This document shows, piece after piece, positions 51,114 through 62,600 of a stretch of DNA of 64,000 nucleotides (the first letter of the stretch is position 1; each line of letters starts with the position of its first letter). The notes below the pieces were generated by a model. The model saw only the letters and a program-made list of their open reading frames with translations, was not told the DNA's origin and ran no database searches. Position numbers and translations under genes: made by a program. This stretch comes from Dirofilaria immitis. Lineage: Eukaryota; Nematoda; Chromadorea; Rhabditida; Onchocercidae. The stretch spans positions 3,844,001 through 3,908,000 of the forward strand of contig JAKNDB010000109.1 of NCBI GenBank assembly GCA_024305405.1, read 5' to 3'.

Positions 51114-52055
51114 TATGTAATTGTTATTTATTTCGATATAATTTTGAATAACTCTTAGCGGTGGATCACTTGGCTCATGGATCGATGAAGAACCCAGCTA
51201 GCTGCTCTTTGTCGTAAATAAAAAATTCAAAATAAACTTAAAGACCACAAGATAAAAATATACTTACAAACAATGATAAGTAATACGCCAAAATATACTA
51301 AATCTCTAGCAAAACCGAAAACAATCCAAACGTCACAAACATCTAATTTTAAAAAGCTTAACTATTTCAGCAAAAGTTAAGAACAAAAAAATCTATCTAA
51401 TAAAAGTTTTCAAAACTAAGAAACTAGCTCAACGCGCTAAATCAAATGATCTGCAATCTTATCATAGAAATACAAATAAAAACAATAAGTGACATGGTCT
51501 AGGAAGCGGAGTAATATGAAGTAATAAAAATAATATGAAGTTTTTCCTCACTTGATATTATTATTTTTTTAAGTTATGTTAGCTATCTATTTTCAAAAAT
51601 CTAATTCAAAAGCAAAAGTTATTTAAAGAAAAAAATGAAAGTGCCAAGTCTTGTCATACAGTTATTTTTTCAATAACACTTTAATTTATTGTTAAAATCA
51701 AACAAATTTCGATGAAAATTGAGAATAACAACATAAAATCACTAACCAATTGATTAACTATGGATGCACAAGTATTTTTCGCCTTTTCAACATGCAGTGA
51801 TAACGTGATATGCTTTGGAACATAGTTGCAGTGCGGTATGATAATCTAAACATATATTTCAACCTTTTAATCAGTTCAAATAATTTCTATGCTATTATTT
51901 TCATTCGATAATTTAATAGCCAAAAAGATTAAAATAAATTGTTTAACTACTAACAGCATGAGCTTTTATAAAGAGACTAATCCCATTAACAGGAATGTTA
52001 TGCATCTGATGTCCGAACAGTTCTGATATTCCGAATTCGATAATGTACTCTTCGA
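48546..52055 (-). CDS. Short-chain dehydrogenase/reductase, WWOX/retinol-dehydrogenase-like, partly resolved
   Basis: Recognised minus-strand exons: 52055-51955, 51845-51747 (HVEKAKNTC), 50765-50708 (DLSELSSVSKTV), 50188-50050 (YDIIILNAGVLIP, then TKDGFDTTFQ), about 48899-48806 (RVSVSEYISEARVAAENVF) and 48690-48546 (STLAIVMLTSYLNR, then AIGVHPGAASTALSG). NAG, TKDG.DTTFQ and V.HPG are landmarks of the WWOX/RDH branch of SDR enzymes, which use NAD(P) to oxidise or reduce lipids and steroids. Two expected landmarks are poor: the TGxxxGIG cofactor loop is not seen in the 52-kb exon (NIPVNGISLF instead), and the S-K-L-A-N after the catalytic Tyr reads S-T-L-A-I, so the active-site Lys is Thr. The Tyr depends on which frame ends the preceding exon. 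Exons around NxLGxF are missing. It could be a non-catalytic family member or a decaying gene. Confidence 0.7.
51019..51110. repeat. (AC)46 microsatellite
   Basis: Ninety-two bases of uninterrupted AC. The VCVCVC ORF on the other strand is an artefact. It lies 39 bases before a 5.8S rRNA fragment and inside an intron of the SDR gene. Confidence 0.97.
51150..51215 (+). pseudogene. 5.8S rRNA fragment (5' end only)
   Basis: From AACTCTTAGCGGTGGATCAC the sequence follows the universally conserved 5' end of 5.8S rRNA through GATCGATGAAGAAC and CAGCTAGCTGC, about 66 bases. The last part already differs (AACCCAGC where 5.8S has AACGCAGC), and similarity stops at CTGC, before the central and 3' conserved parts. 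It is therefore a truncated relic of the rDNA unit and not a working gene. Upstream DNA could be relic ITS1, which I cannot confirm. Confidence 0.88.
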
Positions 52056-52480
52056 CTGCTGCTATTCATGTCTATTTATGATTGACAGAACTTTACACAG
52101 TTTACTATTAATTTATCATTTTTACAGATAAGTAATCTACAAATTAGTCGCAGTCGACGTCCAAATGAATAACTATTGGTCATAAGCTAGCACAAAACCC
52201 ATGCAATGAATGTTTTAAAAAAGTACGACTACATCTCACTGGGAATGGATAGAGTAAAAATTTAGTAACTTATGTCCAAATAAAAATTTTGACCTAAATT
52301 TATCACTAAAATGATGAGAAAATGTGACAAACTTATTCTCTGATTTGCTCCAGTGATGACAACGGACTGTTGTCGATGATGATTGGTTGTCATTTAAAAT
52401 ATATTTTTTTGATAAATTGTTTAGTTTACGACTAACAACAAGATAATAATTATGACTTGTATTTATATATGCAAATAAAA

Positions 52481-52512
<32 letters not shown>

Positions 52513-53159
52513 CTATCGGTCAACCACACATATCACTTTGCCCTTTAACGCTCAAACAATAATTTAATTGAAAGACGTTTTCGGGCAAAAATTGTTCAGG
52601 TAGAAGTTTAATTCACTTCTGTATCCCCCTTTTCTTTGTCATTTACTATTATTTTTCATGCCGCATTATCTTCTAAACCTGATATGCAACATCAGTCTCC
52701 TGCCGTAACAATTCTGGCAAACATTTTCATTTTTGTTTGTTTAACATATCTGTCTTGTTCAATTAACTTGCCAGTAGTTACAGCTGTTTCAAAGAAGGAA
52801 AGATAAAAATTATTCTCCACAATATAATCCAATTTTTAACCTCTTCCAATAAGATTACTACGATGAAACTAGGTAAATAAAAGACCGAAAATATAATACG
52901 AAACAAGAAGATCAAGCAAATGGCATATCACATCTTTTCCGAAGTACACTACAGAAGGAATTCACTACTCGTAAAATAATATGCAGATAATTCTTTTAAC
53001 TCCGTGTTTTATCCACTTTTGAGGCTTTTTTTTACTGTGAACAATTACCGATAGATAAAATGTTTCCCAAAAACAAAAATGGTTAAACTGAATATTCAAG
53101 AAAATGTGATACACTTCGGTACCTCTTAATTATTGAGTATTATTCGAACGGAATTACAT
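52056..53159. other. Intergenic DNA between two minus-strand genes
   Basis: It contains an AT tract (52481-52507) and should hold the 5' end of the SDR gene and the 3' end of the methyltransferase transcript. The 97-codon minus ORF at 52236-52529 runs through the AT tract and has no support. No WW-domain exon was seen. Confidence 0.5.
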
Positions 53160-56092
53160 TCATTTGCGGCATAAATAGAGAATGTTTGAACAGAATTTTG
53201 AAAATGGATTTGGACGTATCTCAATTTTTTGAAAACCAGCATCACCAAGCAATTGTTTAGCTTTTTCACATCCCCACATTGCACCAAGTCCCATTGCATC
53301 TAAAGATAGTAGTGGAATAAATTTGATAATGCAAAAAAAAGGTAAATATGAAATTTTACTCACAACTAAACAGTTGTGCCTGGTGCAATTTTCAGACTGC
53401 ATTTCATAGTATTGTATGAAAATTCGAAACGAAATTCAAATAGTTTAGATACGATTTCCGACCTATTTTTACTGGAAAATAACTTTCCAAATTACTTAAA
53501 AACACCTCATTTCGAATGACTTTACTTCTTGTTTTCTACTATATATGTTCATAGATAAGAAATCGAAAAGTTATCAGTGATCAGGACAGCGAAGATTTTT
53601 CTAAATTATTTTTGCATTCACGATCATTTTGCAAGTAGGTGTTTGCAAAAATTCAAAATCAAATTGGGAAAAATTGAAAGTGCTACACTAATCCAAATAT
53701 TCTTGTCTTAAAATCGTATCTAAACTATTTGAATTTCGTTTGAATTTTCATACAATACTATGAAATGCAGTTTGAAAATTACCTTGGAGCATCGGGAGCA
53801 TATAAAAATGTTCTGCATGTTCTTCTGTACAAACTTTTACGTTTATCAATGCTATTTAACAACGACTCGATGAATATAATGAATGACTAGTAGAAACTGC
53901 TAAGCCTTAAATGGAAAGATAATACTTACCTTCAGAATTCATTCCAACCGGAAGACAATGCGACAATGACATGCCATACATGAATGTAGATGTATCCATT
54001 TCCTATCTTTATAGACATTGCTTGTACCATTAGTTTCAACCATCGAAAAAAGACCATCTGGTTTCAGAACTCGATATATCTCTCTCAAGCACTAAACTAT
54101 AGAATGGAGAATGTTCTTTTTTTTTGATTTATCAACATATTTTCTAACCGACCTTGTACCTAGAAATCCATTCGGAAGTATAATGCGTTACTAGAAAAAG
54201 TTGAAATATGACAAGATGACCTACGCGATCAGGTCTTGTTTGGTCATGGCAAGCATCGAACATTATTACCCAGTCAAATTTCTCCGTCCATTCATCTTTC
54301 ATCATCTGACCATTCATTTGCATGTATGATACATTATCGAGGCCAGCATTAGCTTCATCTCTTATCTTATTCGCTCCAACAATAGCGTCAAGTGAGAGAT
54401 CAATTCCAGTAAAAAGGACTTCGGGAAATACCTCCCTAAAAATTATTAGCAAAAATTATTAGCATTTCTAATGTTAGAAATTACCAACATCGTGCCGCAA
54501 ATAAATTAAGCATATGGTCTGTGCATGGTGTTACTGATTCTGGCAATATTGATCAAGGAGAGAAAGCTGTACCCAATTCTGCAATATGCATTCCTCGACC
54601 ACAACCTACATCAAGAACTTGAATACCACCCTCCTCCAATTTATTTTGCATCTCTGTTACTGGTACAAATTTGTTGATAATATCCTCTTTATGTGTAGTT
54701 TCCGAAAATGCTGCCATCCTTTTGTCAAATTCATCAAACATCTTGTTCTCCATCCCTGAAAATATCTTCACCAACAACAGAGTTCGTTGCTTCATTTGTT
54801 TGCAAACTTGATGCACCTTATAGATGTCAAAAATCAAACTATGGGAAGTTAATGTTAGGTAATATTCACATAATGAATTACTATTCGGTTTTTTGCTTTG
54901 AATTTGAAACTTATCTAAATAAGAAAAAAAATCCTTTTAGATAATGATGTAGGGAAAAAACAGCTTTAAAGCCTGATAGCACAAAATTAAAACAATTACA
55001 GCATATAGAGAAGCAACATTTTTATGTGCTTGTATTTAAATAGTACTCGGAAGCAGAAACATTGGAAAAGCGTATCATCGATAAGTATTGAAGGGAAATA
55101 CACTGTGATTTATGCTAGAGAAAAAAAAGAAAAGTAGGAAGTAATCAGTAAAAAGAAATCAAAAGGAATATCAAACTGAAATTGTGAATGTGCCTTATGC
55201 TACAAACCAACTCTAAAATACATTTATTTACGATGAATAAATCGAACATACAAACACGAATATGCTTCCAGAGCAATTTTTCTAGGAACTACCAAAAATA
55301 ACAAACTATTCAGAGTACCTAACGGTCCATCTTTTCTGAAGAGCTCAATGACAGCAGGATACGCCTTGGCACACATAAGGACACATTGCTGAAAAACGAG
55401 TAATGCATTCGGGTTATCGCCACAAAGATCCTCAATGCGATCCTCTTTCATCCAGAATTTTTCGCCGCTCTCATCCACTTCAATAATCTTACCACAAACC
55501 ATGAGACATAACCATTCGCGCACGTAACTAAAACTTCCCAACAAATGCGTAAATTAGTATAAATCGAAAATTTACAATGTGATATTACCGTTCCCTCATA
55601 TCGGCTTTTTCAGCAATCATTGTACAAGTGGCTGGCTTATTCTCCAATGATACAGCAGCAAGGGCATCAAATAACTGAAGCTGATGTCCCATGACAAGTC
55701 CAAGACAGAGCATTCCATCGTTCAATATTTCCTGCAGTTACTTATTATCGACATAAGTGAAAAACCTGCGTTTTAACGCCTTATAGTTTCAAACCTATGT
55801 AAACAACACCATTGAAGGAACATATATTGCAAACATAACATTTTCTGTGCTCTGCGAGAGACTGCAGTGACATATTTCTGATTCAATAATTTATCGTTTC
55901 GTAAATTCCATCTATTCTTCCACATTGGTTAATTTCCTTATCACCCTAGTTCACACCAATGTTGAACATAATATCAATATATCGAGATTATGTGCAATGA
56001 AGAAGATGAGCTGAAGGAGCGAATGAGAACTCATAATAGAAAACAAAACGTCAAATGGCACTTACCAAAAGACGCTTCGGGAAATCCTTCAT
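53160..56092 (-). CDS. Winged-helix plus SAM-dependent methyltransferase protein (one apparent frameshift)
   Basis: Eight exons on the minus strand: 56092-56066, 55731-55589, 55527-55319, 54755-54573, 54539-54485, 54435-54225, 54091-53930 and 53299-53160. The N-terminal half (MKDFPKRLLEILNDGM, MGHQLQLFDAL, then YVREWLCLMVCGKIIEVD) is the winged-helix part; the C-terminal half is a Rossmann methyltransferase with the SAM loop LDVGCGRGMHIAEL, then FTGIDLS and FDWVIMFDACHD. This matches nematode proteins related to the Rv2258c-like family. Substrate is unknown. The frame breaks at plus-strand 54002-54003: AGGAAATGG needs a third G to join NVYKDR to EMDTSTFMYGMSLSHC. The 55-base exon encodes 19 residues (ESVTPCTDHML and so on) between HIAEL and FPEV, where relatives have only a short link. 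Predicted length 376 residues. Confidence 0.9.
53387..53780. repeat. 71-nt inverted repeat within one intron (possible MITE)
   Basis: The arm at 53387-53457 (from AATTTTCAGACTGCATTTCA) recurs inverted at 53711-53780 with one substitution and one single-base gap. The loop is about 253 bases. Both arms lie in the last intron of the methyltransferase gene. Overall size (394 bp) is close to that of the inverted repeat at 23750-24151, though the sequences are unrelated. No target-site duplication is obvious. Confidence 0.92.
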
Positions 56093-57525
56093 TACAGGAA
56101 GGAAAATCAATTTAAAGCAACGATTTCAATAAGTATTGGTGTTCAGAATAAATGAAGAGAGAAAACCTGAAAAGCAAGCACGGAAAACTTGAACATCAGC
56201 AATTAAATAATGAAACAAACACAAACTGCACCATGAGAGGGAAAGAAAGAAAGGATATTTCAGAAGTTCCACCAATACTGTGAACACTATTGTAAATATG
56301 GAAAAAGTGCTTTCTGCTCGATTTAAATATGGTGCTCATTCTCGTTGCCAATCTTTTTTTTTTTTAAATATTCACAAATCAGTTTTATGTATTGTTAATA
56401 TAACTTTTTCTGTAAGAAATCTGTAAAAATTTAAAGAGCAGTGAAATAAAGTTAGAGTGATAAGACATACGGTAGCCCTTTCACGATTGAAAATGCAAAC
56501 TGCTAGATAAATGCTTAGGAGAACAAACTGACAAACATGGGTTGTACGAATCAATATCGTTCTTTGAGAAAAATAAAAGCCTTATTACTCGTCAAGTTGA
56601 GACGGAAAAGGAAGGTTTTATAAAAACACATTTTAGACAATGAAATTTGGTTTAAAAGGAATTGCGATTTTTTTCGGTAAGTTATTAATTCTATAATTTT
56701 ATGACGAACAAAAAAGTTAGAAAATTATTTATAAATCTTAAAGAATCAATAATTCTTCAATTTAAGCTATCGGCAGACACTCATGACAATGTGGCACAAG
56801 CGATTTGCATATTGGTCTTGTAAAGAGTGATGTATGCAGACGATATTTTGGAATTTTAACGACGACTGGGCTCAGGTTGATTATAACGCGGGGAAGGGAG
56901 AGGGGAAGGGTTTGGGGTGTTCATTCGTGGGTTATATTCCATAATAATCAGTTAGAGTAAAAGGTAAATGGCTGTTCCTTGTTACGGTCCCTTTTTTACA
57001 ACATTTTTACATATCCAGTGGATTTTGTGGAAGGGTCCTCAGTTATTTACATTGCTATCATGTTGTAGCAATTGAGACTAAAGAATTTTCTGGCATAAAA
57101 TAGAAGTATTATTGCAATTAGAATTTTGCAAATCCTTTCTCGATTAGATGCGAATTTTGGCTTTCCTGTTGAGTTTAGTTATTCATATTAATATATCTTA
57201 ATTTTTCATTCTGTACCTGCATATTTGGTCAATTTCCTTATTGATTTTCATATTTCTTATTTCATTTAAGCTTATTTTGTCATCCTGCTCTGTTATCTAG
57301 TGAAGAAATTTGAGGCATTCTAGTGGAACAAATATTTTATTCTGATTTGAATAGTGTCGTATCAATGATCAACTATTGAGTCGCATCTTAATATTGTCTG
57401 GAACATGGCAAAGAAAATCTGAATAACTAAACTTATCATGAAATTATTATTGGCCGAGAGCTCTTTCTGAGACACAAATCATATGCTTCATTGCTGTATT
57501 CCATTTTCATTGACTGCTGTGCTAG
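56093..57525. other. Intergenic DNA upstream of the methyltransferase
   Basis: It contains one candidate leader exon at 56640-56676 (+) and a short G-rich stretch near 56890-56920, unusual for this AT-rich DNA. Nothing else recognised. Confidence 0.45.
56640..56676 (+). CDS. Candidate first exon with signal-peptide start
   Basis: The ATG opens 12 codons (MKFGLKGIAIFF) and ends in phase 1 at a strong GTAAGTT donor. A basic then hydrophobic start fits a secreted protein. No second exon was located with confidence, so it may be chance. Confidence 0.22.
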
Positions 57526-58553
57526 CTAAGATTTGGAAATAACTTTTTTATTTTCGAAAGGCTTGCGGCATATCACTCTAAATTTCAGCCATCTTTTGAC
57601 TTTTTTAGGTCTTTTGGCTCTTTTGGCGATCATATTGTTATCTGGATCTGTTTCATTAATGAGCGAATAGGCATTGTCTACAATTTTGATAGCACTATCT
57701 TCTGATCGAAAAAAATGCTTGTAAGGCTTTGCTTCAGAGTACACAGTAGTTTTTTTTTATATAAAAAAATTGTAAAACTTCGAAAATAAATTTCCAAAGT
57801 CCTTCATTCGACTGATTTCGGATTTAAGGTTGCGTGTGCATAAAAAAATATCTTTTCGAGATGAATATGTTGCTCTTCATAATTAATAATAGCAATACTT
57901 TGTCGAAATGTGCCAATCTGTAGGTAAGGAAATAATAAGTTAATAATATTCCTACTTGTTAAATACTCAGTGAAATTGGCGGAGTTTTTATGAGTCATGT
58001 AAAATTTTTGGATTGGGATTATTAAGTAGTTTATTGGAAATTCGTTTCTTTTCATCCGATAAATATATATAATATGTTTTAAATAGTTTTCCGAATTGTG
58101 ATTTCTTGTTTAACATAAAGAGTTACTGGAATAGCAAGTGCAACCGATAAGGTATCAACATTCAAATTTCCTTTAATAATATATCAATTTAATCTGGGTC
58201 GCCTACCTAAGAATTTCAAGAATATCTTGCCATTCTTTAGTACCGTCGTATATGTAACAAAAACTTTTGGCATTTGGAATATCTGTTCGTACGTCTTTGT
58301 TTTCATAATCACAACCGTGTTCGCACAGGTTTCTTCATAAGTTTCTTCATCTCTCTGAATCGAAATTTTTTCGTAAATTTCATGCGGCGATATCCATTCA
58401 AAGCCCACTTTGCAATATGTTTTATTATTTGTTATTTTTCTGTGGGACAGTTCTTATAGTCTTGGCGCAGTAAAGATTTCGCATGAGTTCCATCTTAGTA
58501 GTATTTGCTTTCCTCTTTGGACGATTTTCATTTTCAATTTAGTTGTGGTGTCC
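57526..58553 (-). CDS. Unidentified minus-strand gene, about 3-4 exons (tentative)
   Basis: A run of protein-like minus-strand pieces: after an AATTTCAG acceptor at about 58554, KLKMKIVQRGKQILLRWN; 58408-58203, reading FEWISPHEIYEKISIQRD, then MPKVFVTYTTVLKNGKIFL and ending at a GTAGGC donor; about 57920-57804 after a CTACAG acceptor, IGTFRQSIAIINYEEQH; and 57744-57526, a basic segment with RAKRPKKVKRWLKF. Each is more hydrophilic than chance ORFs here and two acceptors are good. Junction phases disagree by one at the second intron, possibly another one-base loss. No domain is recognised. The last piece could be separate. Confidence 0.38.
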
Positions 58554-59607
58554 TGAAATTCACGTTCCTTGACCTCATATATCAATGCATCTCGGATCTC
58601 GTATTCACAAATCACTTAATTGATTTATAGTTTTTATATGACATCATTGGCCAAGGTTGAGATGCTTTAGTACTCCTCGCTCTTAGCAATAGCCTGCACC
58701 ACTATTGATTTTGCTAACCGATGACCTAGCTAGCCTTTTTCCACATCAGCCTCCCCTAAAATGTCATTTATATGTCTTAATCATTTCGCTCCGAACGTTT
58801 GATTCGATCTTTTTCGCTCTTTCTGTCTATTCTCTCAAAAAGCTTTTCTTTAGCAAAATGCTTTCATAAATTCGTAGTCAATTCTATATTTAAATTGCAA
58901 AGATTTTTTTTAAGACTTTTGTGCCATAATTGAGAAATTTTCAAATTGCCATGGTTTTTAAAAAGAGATATGGTATTATTTGATCAATAAATATCTAAAT
59001 TATCGAATATTATGAAGTCCAAGTAAGGTTGGAGCATTTCTTCTATTTTAGAAGTGGTGTATTATCATCATAAATTATCAAGAGAAAAAAAATAGAATAG
59101 ACAAAATTATTGCCTTTTTTCTCGAAAAATTATTAAAATATATCGAAGTGATGTTCCTATGTGCACTGTAAATCCTTATTAGTTTTTACGTGATGCTCGT
59201 CTCGTCAATACACTAATCATTACCCCAAATGAGAAATGTAATGTTAAGGAATGAATTCTCGAGATGACTATCCGCAAAATTAGTAAAACCATTATGATTT
59301 AGAATGATATCTAATTTTTATTTCGCCATGCCTGTGTTATCAGCTAGGACTTAGCAAGAAATGATTAGTTTAAAGGTGTTAAGGATCGTCTTACATTTCA
59401 TTACACTGCAGTATTCGTTCTAAAATAGGAGGAGGCTTCGTTTTGTATCTGTGCAAATGAATAGGAATTTACAGAATATCCACCGCAAAATGATTGAAGC
59501 GTAGTATCTAGCAAAATATTTTACGACAAAAGAAGGCCCAGAAAGATATTTTTCTTATAGGTGTTTGTAAATGTTCCAAGGTAAACGTTCGGAAAATTTT
59601 TTTACAG
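58554..59607. other. Intergenic DNA, nothing recognised
   Basis: No convincing exon on either strand. It may include upstream exons of the large plus-strand gene that begins in my reading at 59.6 kb. Confidence 0.45.
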
Positions 59608-62600
59608 GGCTGCAATTCGTACGTCTCTGTTCACGTGGAACTAGCTTTTATAGAAGTTTGTCCCATACTTGTGTCAAAAGCTGGAATGAGTGTAGAAGGA
59701 TTAAGATCTAGTGATTTTTATTTTCTTATTGCTGGTCTGCTGTCTTGCTCTATTCTGATATATAGAGAAAAAGTAGGGAATTCGCTATGAAAGCTACTTT
59801 GTGATTTCATATGATCATAGGATTTCCTTATAAATGTTTAAATCTATTCTGATGTCTAACTTTTCTAATATCAAAAGGAAGTTTTCGCTTTCTTCTCCAG
59901 TAGCTTGCCATGGATGTCTCCTACGAATTTAGCATTTTGCTGTGGTATCACAGTATAGGTTTTGATATACTTTATAACTTCACCTGCTTTATCCTTCGTT
60001 TACTGCAACTTTTTCATGTTATTGCATGTTCTACATATAATTTTACCAATTTTCGTGGGATGGGTAAGAGAAAGAAAAAGAGAAGCAGCTGGTGATACCT
60101 CGATCCATCAGTCCATGTGTTTGCGCTGCTGCTTCTGTGCGGATGGACCAGTATCGTTTTTTTTTCAAATTTTTGCTCCTGACTGATAGTTACTGCAGGT
60201 TCCTCTCTCATTTTGCTTTTTCGGGCATAAATGTGCTCGCTCTTTTTCTATGCTTCCATTCGATGTTTTTGGCTCAAGCTATCGAAAATTACAGTAGTAA
60301 TTTTTATATCGTTCATTTTTCATATCAATGATACTGATGCACTCGAGTATGTGTAAGCTCTGCATTTGCTTCTTATGCATTTATTCCTTTTTCATTGATT
60401 TAGTTTAAGTCAGAGATGCAAACTGGAGCTCTTGTGTTTGCGTGAGATTTACGTTATTGATTATTCGGCGTATAACATTTACATCAAATCCGTTTTTGGA
60501 AGATGGAATCTATTAGGAAATGTATTCTTTTTCTTTTTATTAATGATTATCAAGAACATAATTGTTGAACGTTACTGAAATATGAAGCTATATTTGTTGT
60601 AGCTATTCGTATTTAACTGCCGAGGGATTTTGTAGAAGTTGTATCGCATAGCTAACATTGCAGTAATGAGGGATTTTTCAGTGTAAACAAATCGGAATAT
60701 AATAGTCATCATGCGACGCCACGCAGTGAATTTTTAAGGATGTCATATGTTGAGCATGAAGTTCTTCTAGACGGATCCTCTGACATTCTAGTGAATGGTT
60801 TCTCCAGTGTAAGTAGCGTCACTTTTTTTACTTCGCTCTTGTCAGCACTTTTTTGATAATGTTTTGGGGCAAATTTCAAATAGAATGATAAATTAGTGGG
60901 ACAGAAAAAGCACATTGACAAATCCGAGGAAATCAAGGCAAATTACATCGCGTACAATCCAGTAAATAGCGCAATCCAAAATACCACTATTTATGAAATC
61001 AACATGGATTAAACGAATCAAAAAGGGTCGAATAATCATATGATTTGGTTCGTTTAAATTTTATCTTCATCTCGATGAAATCTTTGAAACAGAAAAAATT
61101 TATGGGAAGAATATTTAGTATTTCTGAGAAACCGTTATAGGACAAAAGAATCGTATAATTAGTGTATGTTCAGGAATTAAAAATCTATTTCGAAATCTCC
61201 ACTTTCAATATTGTAATCGTTCGAATTGGGATGCCATTCCCTGTAACAGGAGGAGCGCGAGACTCCGCCTTTCGTTGGCTATCTTTATGAGGATTTTCAA
61301 TTATAGCTTTAATGGCGTTCTGAAAGAGTACCATTTCTCTGTTTTATTAGCCATTTAGATTCCTTTTAATATTTCAAAATACTTGTAAGTTCATTTTAAT
61401 TTATCATTTTGGAATGGGCCAGGAAAGGCTTAAATTTCTTCACATAGAAGGTTTTGTCATGTTTATTTATAAAGTATATCTCATCTATACGCAGCTATCT
61501 TTTAATTTTGACGTGATGAGTGCTACTAAAAGTTTTCTCTTCTTGATTTTTAGATGCTTTTAGACAGGATGTCTGGCAGTGCTTTCTCATCTGTTACCGA
61601 TATCTTACTTCATTTTACGGCTGTAATAAATGATAATGTACTCGAAATTTGCGTAAGTATATCAAAAACTATTTACAGAAGGAAAAAGAGATTTCCAGAC
61701 AAAATGTTGCTAGTTTATTAACGAAAAGAATTATACGTTAGTAATATGAAGATTGGAAATACAATAGTGGAAAGTTTTCATAATTTGAAAATTGAAAACT
61801 CAGTTTATGCATCACTTCCCTGCTTCTATTAAAGATAAAGTTTTTCATCATTCATCACCAATCAGGCAATGATCGTTACTTAAAATTCAATTGCATTTGC
61901 AAGATTTCTTCGTAGTAGTCTTGTATGATAATTAAGGAAATGACTAAAATGTAGAAAAGCGAAAATGTATCAACAAGCTACTCCTATAAAATTATATCTT
62001 TGTATTATTTCCAGATTATCATTATACGGTCAAATTTATAGTGAAATGTCGAATGCGTATACGAAAAGGAGTTAGGTTCTACTCCCAACACTTTCTGCAT
62101 ATACAACCATTTTTTCTATTTTTAGAATGGTGTGCTTCGGTTAAAGTCCATTTGCACTCTACATATGTTTCGCGAATCATTTATTCGTACTTGTTGGTTC
62201 TAACGGAAAAGGTTTTAAATTCAGCAGTTTTTGAAATCATCTCTGTATCAAGATAAATCAAGTGAAAGCAGTGAAAGATAGAAAACAGAGGACAAATCAT
62301 CATGGATGGATACATACTTAGTTACGAAAAAGAGAAAGCAAATAAAGGTGGTGAAAAGCTAATCAAGATGGCGAAGACAGATGATAAACTCATTTTTTCT
62401 TCCTGCAAAATCTGGCTTTAGCTCTCAGTTCCTTTATTATTACATCTGCTGTTTCCTTCCTTGTTCCATGGATGGATGCATTCTACGAATTCCATTTTAA
62501 TACGAATGAAAGGATACACAAAGTATCGTTTGATATTTGATGTAGCCACAGAAATAGATTAAAAATTAAACAAAGAAATTTATTGTTAAGAAATGTAGAA

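Noticed and set aside
60709..60936. 75-codon minus ORF
   Set aside because: The opposite strand at 60682-60808 has an acceptor, a donor and a better reading frame, so this is its shadow.
61185..61319. 45-codon minus-strand terminal exon (KDSQRKAESRAPPVTG)
   Set aside because: Acceptor and stop look good, but it would sit inside the plus-strand gene with no partner exon. Left unannotated.
59608..62260. Identity of the right-edge gene as UNC-80 or UNC-79
   Set aside because: Some hydrophobic stretches loosely recalled the C-terminal half of UNC-80, but no segment aligned convincingly from memory.
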